A stretch of DNA of 64,000 nucleotides, from NCBI RefSeq assembly GCF_027887165.1, contig NC_077232.1:8792800-8856799 (forward strand), in the 5' to 3' direction. A program made the translations under genes and the position numbers. The notes beneath the pieces were generated by a model. It searched no databases, was not told where the DNA came from, and worked only from the letters and a program-made list of their open reading frames with translations. Shown here piece by piece: positions 60,101 through 64,000 of the stretch; positions within the stretch are counted from its first letter, which is position 1; every line of letters begins with the position of its first letter. The stretch is from Monodelphis domestica (lineage: Eukaryota > Chordata > Mammalia > Didelphimorphia > Didelphidae).

Positions 60101-62275
60101 CCCCCGGCTTTGTAGTTCTTGGGCTCCGTGGTGCAGCGGCTCACCCCCACTGAGGACATGGAGTCAGGAAGACCCGAGGTCGAGTCCTGCCTCAGTCACC
60201 CCTCGCTTGTGCCTCTGGGCCTCGGCTCCCTCGGGGCCCACCCGGGGGTGGTCAGAGCGCTGACCTCCCCGAGTGGTGAGGCTCCAGTGGGGAAGACGCT
60301 TTGCAAACCCTCAAGCTGGCCATCATTTTTATAGCTTCTCTGGGTACATGCTGTGTCCCCTGATGATCCGTGAGCTCCTCCAGGGCAGCCGCGGGCCCGT
60401 TCTTGGTTTTGTACCGCCTACCCCTAGCCCAGCCCTTGGCACATTGGGGGGCCTTAATAAATTGATCGACTGGGGACAGGCTTTGTGAGACACCCCCCAT
60501 CTCCTCTGAGCCTCTCCACAACCCCATAAGGGAAGCAGTCTAAGGCTTGTGGCCTCCTTTTACAGATGAGGAAACTGAGGCATAGAGTGCTTAAGCGACT
60601 GACCAAAGGCATAGGACAGTTGTGCAGTTCATGGCAGCGGTGAGAGAGGAGCCCTGCTGGACCACACTGCCTCCCAACGGATGCCCTTGCTCATGCTCTC
60701 CCTCCTCCCTGCTGCTCCCTTCCTGATGGTCTGGCCAGCTTCCAGGCCTTGGGAGCGAGTGTCCTGGGGATCCTTCTCCCTCCTCTGCACCCCTCCCTCG
60801 GTGCTGTGTGTCTGATTGCAGGACTGGGGAGATGACGCCCCAGATCCTGGTCTCCCAGGAATCCGTGCCAGGCCAGGAGGAGAGATTTCCCTCTCGCTTC
60901 CCTCTCTCCTGCCACAGCCTTATTCTCCTCTTAGCTTCTCTCTCTGGTTCTTGGTTTCCTTCCCTTCTTCCTATTTTTAGAGGCCTACAGGGTGAAGTGA
61001 CTTGCCCAAGGTCACACAGCAAGTGTCTGAGGCCAGGTTTGAACTCGGGAGGATGAATCTTCCTGACTCTACCCCCCCCCCCCCCCCCCCGTGTATCCAC
61101 TCTACATCTCGCGGCCCTCCTCTTCTTACTTTTTCTTTTTAACTCTCACCTCCCATCTTAGCATCAGCACTGCATATTGGTTCCAAGGCAGAGGAGTGGT
61201 AGGGGCTAGGCAATGGGGACTTAGTGACTTGCCAGCTGCAGCCACATTTGAACCCAGAACCTCCCATTTCTAGGCCTGGTGCTTTACTGAGCCACCTCGC
61301 TGCCCCCCTTTAAATGAAGGAATTGAACTGCTTCCTCCTAGCCCTGACCTTCCGTAGCCTCTGCTCTATGGTCCCTTTGGCTTCGCACGCCTGCGCTTTA
61401 TGTTCAGAGGCCCTTCCCAGCCTGCCATCCGGGGTTCTGGGCTCCTCCCAGCATCCTTTAGGTTCCCAGGTTGCTGCTGGGGCAGCTCTGGCCCTTTCTA
61501 TCTCTGACACTGGCCCGGTGCAGAGTGCCAGCAGGCGCAGCGACGGCGTCCCTGGGCTTCTCCACCTTCTGGCGGGGATCCACGGAACCAGACCCGTGTC
61601 CGGTGCACAAGGGAAGAGCCAGGCAGAGTCTCGTGCCCCTCGGAGGTGGGGAGGCCGAGCCCTGGGATGGAGGAGCTGGAGGCCAGGAGGGATGGTCATG
61701 GAGCCCCTGAGAAGGCTCCCAGAGTTCTAGGTGGGAACGGGGAGGTCTGGGGCCGAGGAGGAAAGCGTGAGGCCCGAACTTGTAGCGATGAGAAGTTCCT
61801 GAGTGGATCGAGAAGGAAAAGCTCCCGGTGGTGGAAGGGGCCGGTAGTGAGCTCCCCGTCATTAGGAAGGGCGCTCCTAGAGGAGAGCGGAGTCGGGAGG
61901 GGGTTCTGGTCCAGGCAGACGGCCCGGGCTCGAGATGGGCCGCCTCGAGCTCACCGTGGCCCCCTCTCTGTAGGGAAGGAGGAGTTTGTGGCCACCTTCA
62001 AAGGCAACGAGTTTTTCTGCTACGACCTGTCTCACAACCCGATCCAGAGCAGCACGGACGAGATCACGCTGGCCTTCCGCACCCTGCAGCGGAACGGCCT
62101 CATGCTGCACACGGGCAAGTCGGCCGACTACGTGAACCTGTCGCTCAAGTCCGGCGCCGTCTGGCTCGTCATCAACCTCGGATCCGGCGCCTTCGAGGCC
62201 CTGGTGGAGCCCGTCAACGGCAAGTTCAACGACAACGCCTGGCACGACGTCCGGGTCACCCGCAACCTGCGCCAG
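31807..62275 (+). CDS. NRXN2: NRXN2, neurexin-2 alpha, first 397 codons (3' partial)
   Basis: Coding exons in the window: 31807-32575, 44829-44846, 51566-51595, 53561-53632 and 61974-62275; phases agree throughout. The product is a presynaptic single-pass adhesion receptor that binds neuroligins, LRRTMs and other partners across the synapse. In order: signal peptide (1-42), LNS1 (about 43-215), EGF-A (217-254, six cysteines), the SS1 segment (257-297) and most of LNS2 (298-397). Mature sequence from [13 protein letters not shown] onward is nearly identical to human NRXN2; [14 protein letters not shown] and the SS1 sequence [16 protein letters not shown] assign it to NRXN2 rather than NRXN1 or NRXN3. 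The rest of the alpha form, the beta promoter and the transmembrane end lie beyond the window. All three SS1 exons have lengths divisible by three. Confidence 0.96.
32576..34011 (+). other. NRXN2: NRXN2 intron 2, left part
   Basis: C-rich, then G-rich single-copy-looking DNA after the start exon. No exon, repeat family or clear motif cluster recognised. Confidence 0.45.
34012..34059 (+). repeat. (GT)n microsatellite
   Basis: 48 bp of nearly pure GT. A looser GT-rich zone continues to about 34610 (for example 34475-34490 and 34576-34600). Confidence 0.95.
34690..34975 (+). repeat. (TCTCTG)n-type simple repeat
   Basis: TCTGTCTC/TTTCTGTC repeats, degenerate towards the right end. Pyrimidine plus G on the sense strand. 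Confidence 0.9.
35588..35735 (-). repeat. MIR, antisense
   Basis: 'ccaaccccttcattttaaag', 'atgaggaaactaagatccag', 'aaggtcacaagggtagtaaa' and 'ggggttcaaaccttctctca'. Confidence 0.75.
35754..35798 (+). repeat. (GT)n microsatellite
   Basis: 45 bp of pure GT, about 20 bp after the antisense MIR. Confidence 0.95.
36015..36175 (-). repeat. MIR-type SINE, antisense
   Basis: 'taaccccctcattatacaga', 'ggagaaaactgaggtccaga', 'atgtcatacaagtaataagg' and 'gaatttgaacccaggtcctt'. Confidence 0.75.
36278..36925 (+). repeat. Pyrimidine tracts around an L2 fragment
   Basis: Two CT-rich tracts (36278-36412 and 36556-36925, the latter with repeated 'tccatccatccctccctc' phrases) flank an L2 3'-end-like piece at about 36468-36550 ('ccctaagagcaggggctgta', 'cttggcacatggtaagctct'). 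Confidence 0.8.
37245..37630 (+). repeat. L2 LINE 3' region
   Basis: 'ggcccttcgcagtctggttg', 'cctggagtgctcttcctcca', 'aaagccacttcctacaggaa' and 'gcgccaggacatgcttgtag' follow the order of the L2 3' region. It is diverged. Confidence 0.65.
38197..38345 (-). repeat. MIR, antisense
   Basis: 'ccccattttagagatgagga', 'aactgaggcactggcccagg' and 'gctctagccattaaccc'. A second short antisense piece is at about 38535-38570 ('caaatgggaaactgaggacc'). Confidence 0.75.
38842..39040 (+). repeat. Marsupial SINE, sense, near full length
   Basis: Head 'gggcagcaagggggctccat', 'gggttccaatctgacctcag', 'ctcttctgccttggaatcaa', 'attgattcaaagatggaagg' and an A-rich end 'taaaggtttaaaaacaaa'. Confidence 0.88.
39122..39242 (+). 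repeat. Marsupial SINE, sense, internally deleted
   Basis: Head 'gggcagctgggcggctcagg' and 'ctcttctgccttagagttaa' are present, but the middle after 'gtcctgggttcctgg' is shortened. It lies 80 bp after another copy in the same orientation. Confidence 0.8.
39243..41009 (+). other. NRXN2: NRXN2 intron 2, mostly unassigned
   Basis: The only element seen is a MIR piece at about 39962-40075 ('cctcagtttcctcacctgca', 'ggctgttggaaggttcacat'). No exon is supported. Confidence 0.45.
41010..41209 (+). repeat. Marsupial SINE, sense
   Basis: 'cagcacagtggatgaagcac' (eroded head), 'gggttcaaatctagcctcag', 'gtgaccctggacgagtcact', 'cttctgccatggaatcacta', ending 'cttaaaaaataaaacaaaac'. Confidence 0.85.
41225..41475 (+). 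repeat. L2 LINE 3' region
   Basis: 'atggccactgctcagaccat', 'ctgctggaataatctttgtt' and 'catcagtgcctccctattgc' match the L2 3' region, which is then interrupted by an L1 end. Confidence 0.6.
41477..41579 (-). repeat. 5'-truncated marsupial L1 3' end with target-site duplication
   Basis: 'catttatttatttattttga' (inverted A-rich tail), 'tttggtcaatttcaaacagt', 'ccttggttacaaaaatcatt' and 'cctccctcccctcccccc' are the 3' terminus of a marsupial-type L1 read antisense. GATTGAATT occurs at 41468-41476 and again at 41580-41588, a 9-bp target-site duplication, so this short piece is a complete insertion event. Confidence 0.7.
41600..41740 (+). repeat. MIR copy
   Basis: 'cctggagtcaggggacttgg', 'gtgcctcagtttcctccctt' and 'gtaaagtgggggtaataact'. 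Confidence 0.75.
41829..42032 (-). repeat. Marsupial SINE, antisense
   Basis: 'tttttctcttttaaactctc' (inverted tail), 'gaggcagaagagcagtcagg', 'gtgacttgtccagggtcacc', 'aaatttgaacccaggacctc' and 'ccactgggccacccagctgc'. Confidence 0.88.
42035..42145 (+). repeat. L2 LINE 3' end
   Basis: 'gaagcttcttgaaggcaggg', 'acagtctggttttgtctttg' and 'gatgaatgcttgttgattga' are close to the L2 3' terminus. Confidence 0.7.
42311..42538 (-). repeat. SINE with RTE/BovB-like 3' end (MAR1 type), antisense
   Basis: 'cagttgtttccgactcttcg', 'tgaccccatttggggtttcc', 'cttgccgttttcttctccag', 'atgaggaaactgaggccaat', 'gggtcacacagttaggaagt' and 'ccactgagctacttggctac'. The left end is the LINE-like 3' terminus and the right end the tRNA-like head. 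Confidence 0.85.
42545..42900 (-). repeat. Marsupial L1 3' UTR fragment, antisense
   Basis: 'acattcatcatttgttactg', 'accaatgctgctagaaatag', 'gacctccttgaggtatatgt', 'ctaaggcaaagagtatggac' and 'cagctccaccaacaatgtat' follow the order of the L1 3' UTR read antisense. Confidence 0.65.
42930..43225 (+). repeat. CR1/L3 LINE reverse-transcriptase fragment
   Basis: 'gacttgcctaaagacataaa', 'atgaaacttgcaggtgaccc' (where intact elements encode the FADD-type RT motif), 'aatgggagggctgacacaga' and 'cttcatgtaaagttcttcac' match the end of the CR1/L3 RT domain. It is old and eroded. Confidence 0.65.
43538..43779 (-). repeat. Marsupial SINE, antisense, with target-site duplication, inside L2
   Basis: Inverted copy with T-rich start, 'atgggttccaaggcagaaga', 'agggacttgcccagggtcac', 'agatttgaatccaggacctc' and 'ccactgagctacccagctgt'. 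CTCATTCTT at 43529-43537 recurs at 43780-43788, and L2 sequence continues after it. Confidence 0.85.
43780..44570 (+). repeat. L2 LINE 3' region split by an RTE-like SINE
   Basis: L2-like sequence at 43780-44135 ('ttcattcttgacgccacact'-type start, 'attttcttaaattgtgatct', 'gactccttctaggatcaaat') continues at about 44370-44560 ('tgttccttatgcctgggttg', 'cattcgaggttcaggtcaca'). The interruption is an antisense MAR1-type SINE at 44136-44362 ('gttcagtcctgtctgactct', 'agcggtttgccatttctttg', 'atgaggaaactgaggcaaag', 'ggatttgaactcaggtcttc'). Confidence 0.7.
44829..44846 (+). CDS. NRXN2: NRXN2 SS1 microexon, 18 nt
   Basis: The exon aggaacagcccatggaag adds residues 257-262 (E-E-Q-P-M-E) between EGF-A and LNS2, against EEHPME in human. 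Acceptor is 'ccttgtcttcctgcag' and donor GTGAGT. Eighteen nt and phase 1 on both sides mean it can be skipped without a frame change. The acceptor has TGC directly before its AG within a U/C-rich stretch, which fits the UGC element used by the neural microexon factor SRRM4. Confidence 0.93.
44847..45655 (+). other. NRXN2: NRXN2 intron 3, left part
   Basis: No repeat family or exon recognised. 'ttccatgacaataaaatatt' at about 45335-45354 includes AATAAA, but there is no sign of a transcript end. Confidence 0.4.
45656..45810 (+). repeat. CT-rich simple repeat
   Basis: TCTC/TCTG-rich run with interruptions, pyrimidine on the sense strand. Confidence 0.75.
46296..46940 (+). repeat. (GAGA)n purine tract
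   Basis: About 600 bp of GAGAGA/GGGAGA/AGAAAG repeats, ending in (CAGA)n at 46898-46925. Phrases such as 'aatgggagagagggagggag' recur. This is the largest tract with purines on the sense strand, opposite to its neighbours. More GGA-rich sequence follows at 47125-47430. Confidence 0.93.
47774..48236 (+). repeat. Locally duplicated block of about 82 bp
   Basis: A segment at 47774-47855 recurs with few differences at 48155-48235: both contain GACAGACACAGC, GGGGCACCTTAT, CGCTTGCTTCAGGC and CCAGGAATGCCATCCATCAC followed by TGCCAGCTGC. The copies are direct and 381 bp apart; the DNA between them is C-rich and not itself an obvious repeat. Confidence 0.85.
48556..48569. promoter_or_regulatory. RFX X-box-like motif
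   Basis: GTTGCCTTGGCGAC has both half-sites of the RFX X-box (GTTGCC..GGCAAC type, one mismatch). It is followed 20 bp later by 'gcatgctaatgagactg' with ATGCTAAT, an octamer-like site. Confidence 0.45.
49137..49173. promoter_or_regulatory. Two adjacent RFX X-box-like motifs
   Basis: ATTGCCACAGCAAC (49138-49151) and GTTTCCAAGGGCAAC (49159-49173) are each bipartite inverted half-sites of the RFX type, 7 bp apart. Surrounding DNA is non-repetitive. Confidence 0.4.
49985..51300 (+). repeat. 1.3-kb (TCTCTG)-type array with higher-order units, upstream of the 30-nt SS1 exon
   Basis: Units of roughly 50-65 bp containing 'tctctctgacttctctctgt', 'ctctccctcacttctctctg' and 'tctgtctctggatctctctg' repeat through the whole stretch. 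The sense strand is nearly free of A except in GAC, CAC and GGAT marks. It ends about 265 nt before the exon at 51566. Confidence 0.93.
51370..51470 (+). promoter_or_regulatory. Candidate conserved intronic element before the 30-nt SS1 exon
   Basis: 'gatgcctgtcacaagttaaa', 'gggttttaaattgtggcagc' and 'gccgattttgatgactcgtg' form a non-repetitive AT-balanced island between the CT array and the exon. The position suits a splicing regulator. Conservation is not tested. Confidence 0.35.
51566..51595 (+). CDS. NRXN2: NRXN2 SS1 exon, 30 nt
   Basis: Supplies [10 protein letters not shown] (residues 263-272), identical to human [10 protein letters not shown]. The acceptor 'ttccccttttccaag' follows a very long T/C tract (51475-51562, with repeated TTTTTG). 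The donor is GTATGA, followed by an unusual (GGTTT)n run at 51607-51624. Length divisible by three, phase 1 on both sides. Confidence 0.93.
51596..53560 (+). other. NRXN2: NRXN2 intron between the 30-nt and 72-nt SS1 exons
   Basis: C/T-rich to about 52020, then GC-rich. A 38-bp minisatellite is listed separately. An antisense MIR-like scrap is near 52245-52265. No exon seen. Confidence 0.45.
52549..52740 (+). repeat. 38-bp GC-rich minisatellite
   Basis: About five units of GCTGTCCCTCCCGGAGGGCG followed by GGCCGGGGTCCGGGCTCC. C/T changes (CCCGG vs CCTGG, GGCC vs GGCT) alternate between units, giving a partial two-unit pattern. Confidence 0.92.
53561..53632 (+). CDS. NRXN2: NRXN2 SS1 exon, 72 nt
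   Basis: Encodes [15 protein letters not shown] then ASDVHPPTK (residues 273-296), against GDVHQPTK in human. Acceptor 'gcttctccag', donor GTCAGT. Seventy-two nt, phase 1 on both sides. The run GAGGGGGGGGCC within the exon is a hot spot for length error. The pentanucleotide array begins about 75 nt after the donor. Confidence 0.93.
53707..56880 (+). repeat. 3.2-kb pentanucleotide array (CTCTC/CTCTG)
   Basis: Left edge is CTCCCC-rich (53707-53900), then a TCTCTG/TC segment (53915-54135), then about 2.7 kb of CCTCT pentamers with clusters of CTCTG pentamers. The interruption TCCTCCCCCCCTCTCC occurs near 55500, 55578, 56630 and 56744, and CCATCTCC twice near 55227-55260, showing larger duplications. 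The sense strand is pyrimidine except for G in CTCTG. All six frames stay open for hundreds of codons because the repeat contains no stop codon on either strand; it is not coding. Confidence 0.97.
57213..57335 (-). repeat. Marsupial SINE, antisense, diverged
   Basis: 'gggaaactgaagcaaatcag', 'gcagtgacttgtgcagggtc' and 'acactgctagtaagtgggcg'. A sense fragment is also visible at about 56980-57070 ('atctggcctcagacccctcc', 'gcgctcttctgctgtggcac'). Confidence 0.7.
57690..57795 (+). repeat. MIR copy
   Basis: 'ctgggttcaaatgctgcctc', 'gggcctctgtttcctcatct' and 'gtaaaatgggcagatcacaa'. Confidence 0.75.
57935..58060 (-). repeat. MIR, antisense
   Basis: 'acagacaaggaaagcgaggc', 'ccagctggttcctggcagag' and 'aggatttgaactcgggtcct'. 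Confidence 0.7.
58067..58265 (+). repeat. SINE with RTE/BovB-like 3' end (MAR1 type), sense
   Basis: 'gctcctcttcctgagttcaa', 'ctgggcaagtcacttcactt', 'cctcagtttcctcctctgta', 'aaatgagccggagaaggaaa' and 'tgccaagaaaaccccagcgg'; this is the inverse of the copies at 42.3 and 44.1 kb. Confidence 0.85.
58266..60040 (+). other. NRXN2: NRXN2 intron 5, unassigned stretch
   Basis: C/T-rich DNA without recognised repeats or exons, apart from the X-box at 59217-59230. Confidence 0.4.
59217..59230. promoter_or_regulatory. RFX X-box motif
   Basis: GTTGCTATGGAAAC is a close match to the RFX consensus GTTGCTATGGYAAC (one mismatch). Confidence 0.5.
60040..60475 (+). repeat. L2 LINE 3' end split by a CORE-SINE
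   Basis: L2 sequence 'gtgccgtctcctacgagaag' with 'ccttctctgatgccctcaga' (60040-60115) resumes as 'gatccgtgagctcctccagg', 'cagcccttggcacattgggg' and 'ggccttaataaattgatcg' (60335-60475), which is the L2 3' terminus. Between them is a sense tRNA-headed SINE (about 60118-60310: 'gacatggagtcaggaagacc', 'ttgcaaaccc'). Confidence 0.7.
60545..60630 (-). repeat. MIR fragment, antisense
   Basis: 'ccttttacagatgaggaaac', 'tgaggcatagagtgcttaag'. Confidence 0.7.
60985..61100 (-). repeat. Marsupial SINE fragment ending in a poly(C) run
   Basis: 'gtgaagtgacttgcccaagg', 'tcacacagcaagtgtctgag' and 'aggtttgaactcgggaggat', then C20 at 61071-61090 where the SINE head should follow. The run is a probable slippage expansion. 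Confidence 0.75.
61132..61307 (-). repeat. Marsupial SINE, antisense
   Basis: 'ctcacctcccatcttagcat', 'tattggttccaaggcagagg', 'acatttgaacccagaacctc' and 'tgagccacctcgctgccccc'; the CORE part between 'gacttgccag' and 'cacatttg' is shortened. Confidence 0.85.
61974..62275 (+). CDS. NRXN2: NRXN2 exon encoding most of LNS2
   Basis: Encodes residues 297-397, from [17 protein letters not shown] to [12 protein letters not shown], identical in most positions to human neurexin-2. LNS2 is the calcium-binding domain that in neurexins binds neurexophilin and alpha-dystroglycan. A sequon NLS is at N351. Acceptor is 'ctctctgtag' at 61964-61973, donor GTAGGG at 62276. Splice site 2 follows directly: in human the next optional segment begins HAGIGHAM; it is not in the window. 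Confidence 0.96.
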
Positions 62276-62990
62276 GTAGGGGGCCCAGGCGGGGCGGAGG
62301 GGCGGGGAGGGACAGCCGAGAGGAGCACCGACGGGGGTCGGTCGGGCTGCCGAGGAAGGAGAGGAGGCTGCCGGTGGGCCAGGGCCAGGGAGCCGGGGTC
62401 TGGCATGCGGGGGCAGCAGAGTCTTCAAGAGCCCTCTGGAAGGCGCCTCCTTCTCGTCTCCATCCCGCCCTGCAAAGGTGGGCCCAGAAAGCACCTGCAG
62501 GCCAGGGGCGGCCCCCCTCCATCTTTCGTTCCTCTCCCCTGGGACTTCTTGCTTCTCGGGGTCTGCCCGTGCTCGGGGTGCCGGCCCCCCGCTTTCTTTG
62601 CCTCCTCCCAGACCCCCCCCAAGAGCCTTACTCCGCCTCCGGGCCAGCCCTGGTCCGAGGTCCCGGCACTGCATCCTTTAGTCCCTGCTTGGGGATCCCT
62701 CCTTCGCCCCCTGATCCCGGCCCCCTCCCGGCCCCTCCTGGAACGCTCTTCTGGGCCCACGTCTGCCCGGCCCCCTCCCGCCGGGCCCCCGGCTCCGGGC
62801 CAGGAGAGGCACGCAGGGCTGAGCGGTCCCAGCTGCTGGCCGGCTCCAAGGACGCCTGCTCAAGCGCTTGGCGCAGCCAGTGGGGTCGGAGCTGGCTCAG
62901 TCCAAGCGGCGGCAGCAACAGCCACCCAGAGACACTCTCCTTCCCTGAGGAGGCGGCCAGCACGAGGGAGGAGGGGGGAAGCTGGGCCTT
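62276..62990 (+). other. NRXN2: NRXN2 intron after the LNS2 exon, left part
   Basis: GC-rich single-copy-looking DNA. No SS2 cassette exon was found in it or in the minisatellite that follows. Confidence 0.45.
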
Positions 62991-62998
62991 GAGAGGTG

Positions 62999-63960
62999 CA
63001 TCAGGCCGGAGCCCCCTGTTTATCGGGGCCCCTTCTTATGGCACAGGAGCTCTTTCACATTAGCCGGAGCCCCCCGTTTATCAGGGTCCCTTCTTATGGC
63101 ACAGGAGCTCTTTTACATTAGCCGGAGCCCCCCATTTATCAAGGCCTCTTCTTATGGCACAGGAGCTCTTTTACATTAGCCGGAGCCCCCCGTTTATCAG
63201 GGCCTCTTCTTATGGCACAGGAGCTCTTTTATATTAGTCGGGGCCCCCCGTTTATTGGGGCCTCTTCTTATGGCACAGGAGCTCTTTCACATTAGCCGGA
63301 GCCCCCCGTTTATCGGGGCCTCTTCTTATGGCACAGGAGCTCTTTCACATTAGCCGGAGCCCCCCGTTTATCAGGGTCCCTTCTTATGGCACAGGAGCTC
63401 TTTCACATTAGCCGGAGCCCCCCATTTATCGAGGCCTCTTCTTATGGCACAGGAGCTCTTTTACATTAGCCGGGGCCCCCCCTTTATTTAGGGCCTCTTC
63501 TTATGGCACAGGAGCTCTTTCACATTAGCCGGAGCCCCCCATTTATCGAGGCCTCTTCTTATGGCACAGGAGCTCTTTCACATTAGCCGGAGCCCCCCAT
63601 TTATCGAGGCCTCTTCTTATGGCACAGGAGCTCTTTTACATTAGCCGGAGCCCCCCTTTTATCAGGGCCTCTTCTTATGGCACAGGGGCTCTTTTACATT
63701 AGCCGGAGCCCCCCTTTTATCAGGGTCCCTTCTTATGGCACAGGAGCTCTTTTACATTAGCCAGAGCCCCCCCTTTATTTAGGGCCTCTTCTTATGGCCA
63801 GGGGCTCTTTTACATTAGCCGGAGCCCCCCTTTTATCAGGGCCTCTTCTTATGGCCAGGGGCTCTTTTACATTAGCCGGAGCCCCCCCTTTATTTAGGGC
63901 CTCTTCTTATGGCACAGGGGCTCTTTCACATTAGCCGGAGCCCCCCGTTTATCAGGGCCT
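62999..63960 (+). repeat. 58-bp minisatellite near the right end
   Basis: About 16 direct units of ATTAGCCGGAGCCCCCCGTT, TATCAGGGCCTCTTCTTATG and GCACAGGAGCTCTTTCAC with small variations (TTTAGGG for ATCAGGG, GGCCAGG for GGCACAGG). Units are contiguous with no spacers. The variants cluster towards the right end. Confidence 0.95.
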
Positions 63961-64000
63961 GTTCCTATTCCAAGCCCTGCTTAATCTGCGGCCCAGCGCA

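Noticed and set aside
62276-62998. Search for the SS2 cassette exon (HAGIGHAM-type)
   Set aside because: No frame in this part of the intron gives that sequence with AG and GT borders; it must lie beyond the window.
62999-63960. Possible CRISPR-like array
   Set aside because: The 58-bp units are contiguous and have no unique spacers; the setting is a vertebrate intron. The same holds for the 81-bp array at 13059-14090.

Overview
The window is vertebrate genomic DNA, most probably from a marsupial. It carries many copies of the tRNA-headed SINE with a 'ggcagct-ggt-ggctcagtgga' head typical of marsupials, SINEs whose 3' end resembles RTE/BovB LINEs, antisense 3' ends of a marsupial-type L1, and older MIR, L2 and CR1/L3 debris. 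The species cannot be fixed from the sequence alone. Three genes lie head to tail on the + strand in the order PYGM - RASGRP2 - NRXN2, the same order and orientation as in human 11q13.

Layout. (1) 64-1060: last three exons and poly(A) signal of PYGM (muscle glycogen phosphorylase). (2) 1060-4940: GC-rich intergenic DNA with a MEF2 site and an E-box near its left end; it must include the RASGRP2 promoter and 5' UTR. (3) 4941-12962: complete RASGRP2 (CalDAG-GEFI), 15 coding exons, 611 codons. Its second intron between coding exons is a minor-class AT-AC intron, and another intron holds a G-rich minisatellite. (4) 13059-14090: 81-bp minisatellite just past the RASGRP2 poly(A) signal. (5) 16580-17030: CpG-rich putative NRXN2 promoter and noncoding first exon. 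(6) 17031-64000: the 5' part of NRXN2 (neurexin-2 alpha). The coding exons are the start exon (signal peptide, LNS1, EGF-A), three small frame-neutral exons of 18, 30 and 72 nt at alternative splice site 1 (SS1), and the first LNS2 exon. The window stops in the intron before splice site 2.

Most of the NRXN2 part is intron. It is unusually rich in simple repeats, mostly pyrimidine on the sense strand. The largest is a 3.2-kb CCTCT/CTCTG pentanucleotide array that starts about 75 nt after the donor of the 72-nt SS1 exon. Intron 1 also has short AT-rich islands with homeodomain and POU octamer motifs that look like conserved regulatory elements. Several RFX X-box-like motifs lie in the later introns.

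I found no new protein system. The most notable items are the AT-AC intron, the setting of the SS1 microexons, the pentanucleotide array, the candidate regulatory islands and the tandem duplication inside the NRXN2 leader peptide. All homology statements come from memory of the human proteins; no database was searched.
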